Shown in pieces: positions 7,783 through 10,000 of a stretch of DNA of 10,000 nucleotides. Numbering within the stretch: the first letter of the stretch is position 1; each line of letters opens with the position of its first letter. The DNA is taken from assembly GCA_037355855.1 (NCBI GenBank), contig CM074758.1, forward strand, positions 15,001 to 25,000. Reading direction: 5' to 3'. Origin of the DNA: Pseudo-nitzschia pungens. Its lineage: Eukaryota > Bacillariophyta > Bacillariophyceae > Bacillariales > Bacillariaceae. A program made the position numbers and the translations under genes. The notes beneath the pieces are model-generated. The model made no database searches. It was not told the DNA's origin and saw only the letters and a program-made list of their open reading frames with translations.

Positions 7783-7900
7783 GAGAACAACACTCAGGAT
7801 TCCAACGTGGTCCCCCACCGTAGTACTAACTGAGCCTGAACGTGCTTAACTTCGCTGAGCAGACGGGAAGCGGTGCTGTCACGTTAGTATGGTCCTTCCC
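7783..7900 (-). rRNA. 5S ribosomal RNA, copy 1 (one helix I substitution)
   Basis: A complete 118-nt gene like the consensus described for copy 2. It carries one change: base 6 of the RNA is G here (C at 7895 on the plus strand) where every other complete copy has C. That position lies in helix I and would turn a C-G pair into a G-G mismatch. The equivalent gene in the right duplicate (copy 7) keeps C, so the change is probably recent. The internal promoter region and the trailing T-run are unaffected. It is the last gene of the array in the direction of transcription and faces the retrotransposon. Confidence 0.95.
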
Positions 7901-7963
7901 ACGAATCAGGTCGATCGCTAATGTACATAAAATAATTTTAAGGGAAAAATGAATGGGACAAAA
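7901..7963. promoter_or_regulatory. 5S intergenic spacer, type A, 63 bp
   Basis: The spacer separates copies 1 and 2. On the minus strand it holds the TTTT terminator of copy 2 followed by GTCCC, then the upstream region of copy 1 with an AATTATTTTATGTA-like element about 26 to 39 bases before the 5S start. The element resembles a TATA-like upstream Pol III signal. The proximal part (GATCGACCT) differs from the type B spacers further right, while the AT element is kept in both types. Confidence 0.7.
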
Positions 7964-8081
7964 GAGAACAACACTCAGGATTCCAACGTGGTCCCCCACC
8001 GTAGTACTAACTGAGCCTGAACGTGCTTAACTTCGCTGAGCAGACGGGAAGCGGTGCTGTCACGTTAGTATGGTCGTTCCC
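7964..8081 (-). rRNA. 5S ribosomal RNA, copy 2 (consensus)
   Basis: The RNA forms part of the large ribosomal subunit. The 118-nt minus-strand sequence starts GGGAACGACCATACTAACG and ends GAGTGTTGTTCTC, followed by TTTT as a Pol III terminator. Hallmarks of eukaryotic 5S are CGACCATA at bases 6-13, GAAGTTAAGCACG at 48-60 (box A), GTTAGTAC at 71-78 and GGTGGGGGACCACGTTGG at 82-99 (box C). The ends pair as GGGAACGAC with GUUGUUCUC to make helix I. Copies 2, 3, 4, 5, 7 and 8 appear identical over the 118 nt. The exact 5' base is inferred from pairing and alignment to known 5S RNAs. The sequence differs from vertebrate and fungal 5S and suits a protist nuclear gene. Confidence 0.97.
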
Positions 8082-8145
8082 ACGAATTAGGTCGATCGCT
8101 AATGTACATAAAATAATTTTTAAGGGAAAAATGAATGGGACAAAA
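8082..8145. promoter_or_regulatory. 5S intergenic spacer, type A, 64 bp
   Basis: The spacer lies between copies 2 and 3 and has the same layout as the previous one, with one extra T in the AT tract. The TATA-like element sits at 8107-8120, about 26 to 39 bases upstream of copy 2. The segmental duplication with the right block ends inside this spacer at 8112. Confidence 0.7.
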
Positions 8146-8263
8146 GAGAACAACACTCAGGATTCCAACGTGGTCCCCCACCGTAGTACTAACTGAGCCT
8201 GAACGTGCTTAACTTCGCTGAGCAGACGGGAAGCGGTGCTGTCACGTTAGTATGGTCGTTCCC
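8146..8263 (-). rRNA. 5S ribosomal RNA, copy 3
   Basis: Complete 118-nt gene matching the consensus. It has a type A spacer downstream but a type B spacer upstream, so it marks the transition between the two spacer families in the array. The unit length is about 181-182 bp, and all genes run head to tail. Confidence 0.97.
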
Positions 8264-8326
8264 ACGAATTGGTATGATCCTTGAGATACATAAATAATTT
8301 TTAGGGAAAAAAGGAATGGGACAAAA
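8264..8326. promoter_or_regulatory. 5S intergenic spacer, type B, 63 bp
   Basis: The same 63-bp spacer recurs at 8445-8507 and 8626-8688. On the minus strand it carries an AATTATTTAT element about 27 to 36 bases before the 5S start and AAGGATCATACCAATTCGT next to it. Its proximal half differs from type A, while the AT element and the TTTTGTCCCATTC terminator region are shared, which points to functional retention of those parts. Confidence 0.7.
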
Positions 8327-8444
8327 GAGAACAACACTCAGGATTCCAACGTGGTCCCCCACCGTAGTACTAACTGAGCCTGAACGTGCTTAACTTCGCT
8401 GAGCAGACGGGAAGCGGTGCTGTCACGTTAGTATGGTCGTTCCC
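8327..8444 (-). rRNA. 5S ribosomal RNA, copy 4
   Basis: Complete 118-nt gene matching the consensus, with identical type B spacers on both sides. Together with copy 5 and its spacer it forms near-identical consecutive units, as expected from recent unit amplification. Confidence 0.97.
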
Positions 8445-8507
8445 ACGAATTGGTATGATCCTTGAGATACATAAATAATTTTTAGGGAAAAAAGGAATGG
8501 GACAAAA

Positions 8508-8625
8508 GAGAACAACACTCAGGATTCCAACGTGGTCCCCCACCGTAGTACTAACTGAGCCTGAACGTGCTTAACTTCGCTGAGCAGACGGGAAGCGGTG
8601 CTGTCACGTTAGTATGGTCGTTCCC
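8508..8625 (-). rRNA. 5S ribosomal RNA, copy 5
   Basis: Complete 118-nt gene matching the consensus and the first intact gene downstream of the minisatellite. Its upstream type B spacer is complete, so the TATA-like element is present even though the next gene upstream is destroyed. Confidence 0.97.
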
Positions 8626-8688
8626 ACGAATTGGTATGATCCTTGAGATACATAAATAATTTTTAGGGAAAAAAGGAATGGGACAAAA

Positions 8689-8700
8689 GAGAACAACACT
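8689..8700 (-). pseudogene. 5S rRNA 3'-end stub, truncated by the minisatellite
   Basis: After a complete type B spacer and the TTTTGTCCC terminator region, only the last 12 bases of a 5S gene remain (AGTGTTGTTCTC on the minus strand). At 8701 the sequence switches directly into the 15-bp minisatellite. The internal promoter is lost, so this copy cannot be transcribed from its own signals. Confidence 0.9.
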
Positions 8701-8880
8701 AAGTAGTAATGTACCAAGTAGTAATGTACCAAGTAGTAATGTACCAAGTAGTAATGTACCAAGTAGTAATGTACCAAGTAGTAATGTACCAAGTAGTAAT
8801 GTACCAAGTAGTAATGTACCAAGTAGTAATGTACCAAGTAGTAATGTACTAAGTAGTAGTGCACCAAGTACTGGTGCACT
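8701..8880. repeat. Minisatellite A, 15-bp units, 12 copies
   Basis: Nine perfect units of AAGTAGTAATGTACC run from 8701 to 8835, followed by three variants (AAGTAGTAATGTACT, AAGTAGTAGTGCACC, AAGTACTGGTGCACT). Divergence rises toward the right, so the perfect units next to the 5S stub look like the youngest. The unit length is a multiple of three, which creates repetitive ORFs on both strands that are not credible genes. Confidence 0.97.
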
Positions 8881-9192
8881 AAGTAGTGTGCCAAGTACTG
8901 GTGCACTAAGTATTCCACCGAGTATGCCACCAAGTAGTCACCGAATATGCCACCAAGTATGCCACCGAATATGCCACCAAGTATGCCACCGAATATGCCA
9001 CCGAGTATGCCACCAAGTAGTCACCGAGTATTTCACCGAGTATGCCACCAAGTAGTCACCGAGTATTTCACCGAGTATGCCACCGAGTACGCCACCAAGT
9101 AGCGTACCAAGTAGTATACCAAGTAGTATACCAAGTAGCACACTAAGTAGTAGCACACTGAATAGCAGACTAAGTAGCACACTGAATAGCAG
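8881..9192. repeat. Minisatellite B, degenerate 11-15-bp (mainly 12-bp) units
   Basis: It continues directly from the 15-bp array with units such as AAGTAGTGTGCC, GAGTATGCCACC, GAATATGCCACC, AAGTAGTCACC, GAGTATTTCACC, AAGTAGTATACC and AAGTAGCACACT. Most share an (A/G)A(A/G)TA start and a CC or CT end. A higher-order pattern (AAGTAGTCACC, GAGTATTTCACC, GAGTATGCCACC) occurs twice between about 9015 and 9083. The shared frame with array A suggests one family that changed unit length by losing three bases. Confidence 0.9.
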
Positions 9193-9298
9193 AAACAGCA
9201 TCCAGTAGCATCCCAACCAGTAGCATCCAGTAGCTAGGGTATGTAGCTTTGGTACAGATCCCTACATTGGGACCCAGCACCCTTGCTAAGCACCCCTC
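9193..9298. other. Junction region between the minisatellite and the right duplicate
   Basis: The left part has short repeats of AGTAGCATCC. From 9233 to about 9272 it holds a diverged relative of 7534-7573 (GCTAGGGTATG, then TGGTACAGATCC, then ACATTG). An older copy of part of the duplicated flank therefore lies here, just before the near-perfect right copy at 9299. No gene is seen. Confidence 0.6.
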
Positions 9299-9319
9299 AT
9301 AGCATCCTGTACATGCTAT

Positions 9320-9371
9320 GATCCTGTTGCTAAGGGCTAGGGTAAGATCCTGTTGCTAAGGGCTAGGGTAT
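9320..9371. repeat. 26-bp direct repeat, two copies (right duplicate)
   Basis: Same pair as at 7492-7543, with units at 9320-9345 and 9346-9371. No difference between the two loci was seen. Confidence 0.92.
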
Positions 9372-9610
9372 GCAGGTCTGGTACAGATCCCACATTGAAC
9401 ATCCCCCATGGCACCAGGATAGCAACACAGCATGTTTTGGTATTTTTGTATGAATTGTATTGCAACTGTCTATGCTAATGCTATTTATTAAAATATGATG
9501 GATGCTATCAATATAAAAAATGTTTGACATGGCTGATCATGTCATTTTAAAATATTATTTGGCTTGATTGGTCGCTGGGAAATTTTAAGGGAAAAATGAA
9601 TGGGACAAAA
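9372..9610. other. AT-rich flank, right copy, no gene seen
   Basis: Counterpart of 7544-7782 with a single G/T difference at 9437. It contains the preserved inverted repeat at 9525-9544. Nothing coding or RNA-like was recognised. Confidence 0.7.
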
Positions 9611-9728
9611 GAGAACAACACTCAGGATTCCAACGTGGTCCCCCACCGTAGTACTAACTGAGCCTGAACGTGCTTAACTTCGCTGAGCAGACGGGAAGCG
9701 GTGCTGTCACGTTAGTATGGTCGTTCCC
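9611..9728 (-). rRNA. 5S ribosomal RNA, copy 7
   Basis: Complete 118-nt gene matching the consensus, with the duplicate relationship to copy 1. It keeps the consensus C at RNA base 6. The type A spacer upstream (9729-9792) has five T in the AT tract where the left counterpart has four. Confidence 0.97.
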
Positions 9729-9792
9729 ACGAATCAGGTCGATCGCTAATGTACATAAAATAATTTTTAAGGGAAAAATGAATGGGACAAAA

Positions 9793-9910
9793 GAGAACAA
9801 CACTCAGGATTCCAACGTGGTCCCCCACCGTAGTACTAACTGAGCCTGAACGTGCTTAACTTCGCTGAGCAGACGGGAAGCGGTGCTGTCACGTTAGTAT
9901 GGTCGTTCCC
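9793..9910 (-). rRNA. 5S ribosomal RNA, copy 8 (outermost upstream gene)
   Basis: Complete 118-nt gene matching the consensus. It is the first gene of the visible cluster in transcriptional order. Its upstream sequence keeps the type A spacer only for about 31 bases (to 9941). The AT-rich element seen upstream of the other genes is cut down to TTTATGTA followed by unrelated sequence, so its upstream promoter element may be weaker. Confidence 0.96.
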
Positions 9911-9941
9911 ACGAATTAGGTCGATCGCTAATGTACATAAA

Positions 9942-10000
9942 CATGTTTTCTAACACAGAACAATAGTATCTCCAATACTTTAAAATAATAATAAAGACAA
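9942..10000. other. AT-rich sequence beyond the 5S cluster
   Basis: Unique AT-rich sequence after the duplication ends at 9941. No further 5S spacer or gene is visible before the window edge, so the cluster may end here, although the window is too short to be sure. Confidence 0.5.

Larger units (their letters stand above)
7471..8112. repeat. Left copy of a 642-bp segmental duplication (AT-rich flank plus two 5S genes)
   Basis: Matches 9299-9941 base for base apart from three differences I could find: G at 7609 against T at 9437, C at 7895 against G at 9723, and one missing T in the spacer between the two 5S genes. The match begins sharply at 7471, where the retrotransposon ends, and stops at 8112/9941 within the spacer upstream of the second 5S gene. 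The near identity implies recent duplication or ongoing gene conversion. Confidence 0.95.
9299..9941. repeat. Right copy of the segmental duplication (AT-rich flank plus two 5S genes)
   Basis: Partner of 7471-8112, including the 26-bp direct repeat (9320-9371), the inverted repeat (9525-9544) and 5S copies 7 and 8. Its left flank (CACCCCTC before 9299) has no trace of the retrotransposon, so this copy appears to show the locus without the insertion. Confidence 0.95.

Noticed and set aside
7783..8700. Regularly spaced repeats that could suggest a CRISPR array
   Set aside because: The 118-nt repeats are 5S rRNA genes and the 63-bp spacers are themselves nearly identical, unlike CRISPR spacers. 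The context is eukaryotic.
8678..9055. Plus-strand ORF of SSNVP repeats, and the opposite-strand ORF of YYLVH repeats (8604-8933)
   Set aside because: Both arise from the 15-bp minisatellite because its period is a multiple of three. The plus ORF starts in 5S flanking DNA and there is no promoter or homology.

Overview
The window is nuclear DNA of a eukaryote. The evidence is a tandem cluster of nucleus-type 5S rRNA genes with Pol III-like signals and, beside it, a non-LTR (LINE-type) retrotransposon. The reverse transcriptase, with an FVDD active site, a GQGNGIGP motif B and an NDAKGCYDR motif A, resembles a retroelement family I associate with diatoms and other stramenopile algae. That assignment comes from memory of the family, not from a search. 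Almost all the interpretable content reads on the minus strand.

Positions 1 to about 7470 are one retrotransposon on the minus strand, with its 3' end outside the window. From its 5' side it holds an ORF1 that is open from the junction but has no early ATG (7487-5880). Next comes a 364-bp interruption (5519-5882) carrying a 34-bp tandem repeat and a small hairpin, then the rest of ORF1 (5545-4541). Last is a very long ORF2 (4620 to beyond position 1). ORF2 carries an APE-type endonuclease, a reverse transcriptase and an RNase H domain, with every catalytic motif I could check present. ORF1 and ORF2 overlap by 80 nt in different frames.

Positions 7471-10000 are a 5S rDNA locus. Seven complete 118-nt 5S genes lie on the minus strand: five in the left block (7783-8625) and two in the right block (9611-9910). 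A 12-bp stub of an eighth is cut off at 8700/8701 by a minisatellite. The minisatellite (8701-9192) starts with 15-bp units and degrades into 12-bp units. A 642/643-bp segment (7471-8112 and 9299-9941), made of an AT-rich flank plus two 5S genes, occurs twice with three differences that I can see. This exposes the retrotransposon's 5' junction: the two copies agree up to position 7471, where the element begins.

Together this is a 5S rDNA neighbourhood shaped by unit duplication, minisatellite expansion, segmental duplication and retroelement insertion. I saw no ordinary host protein-coding gene, tRNA, CRISPR array or bacterial-type operon.
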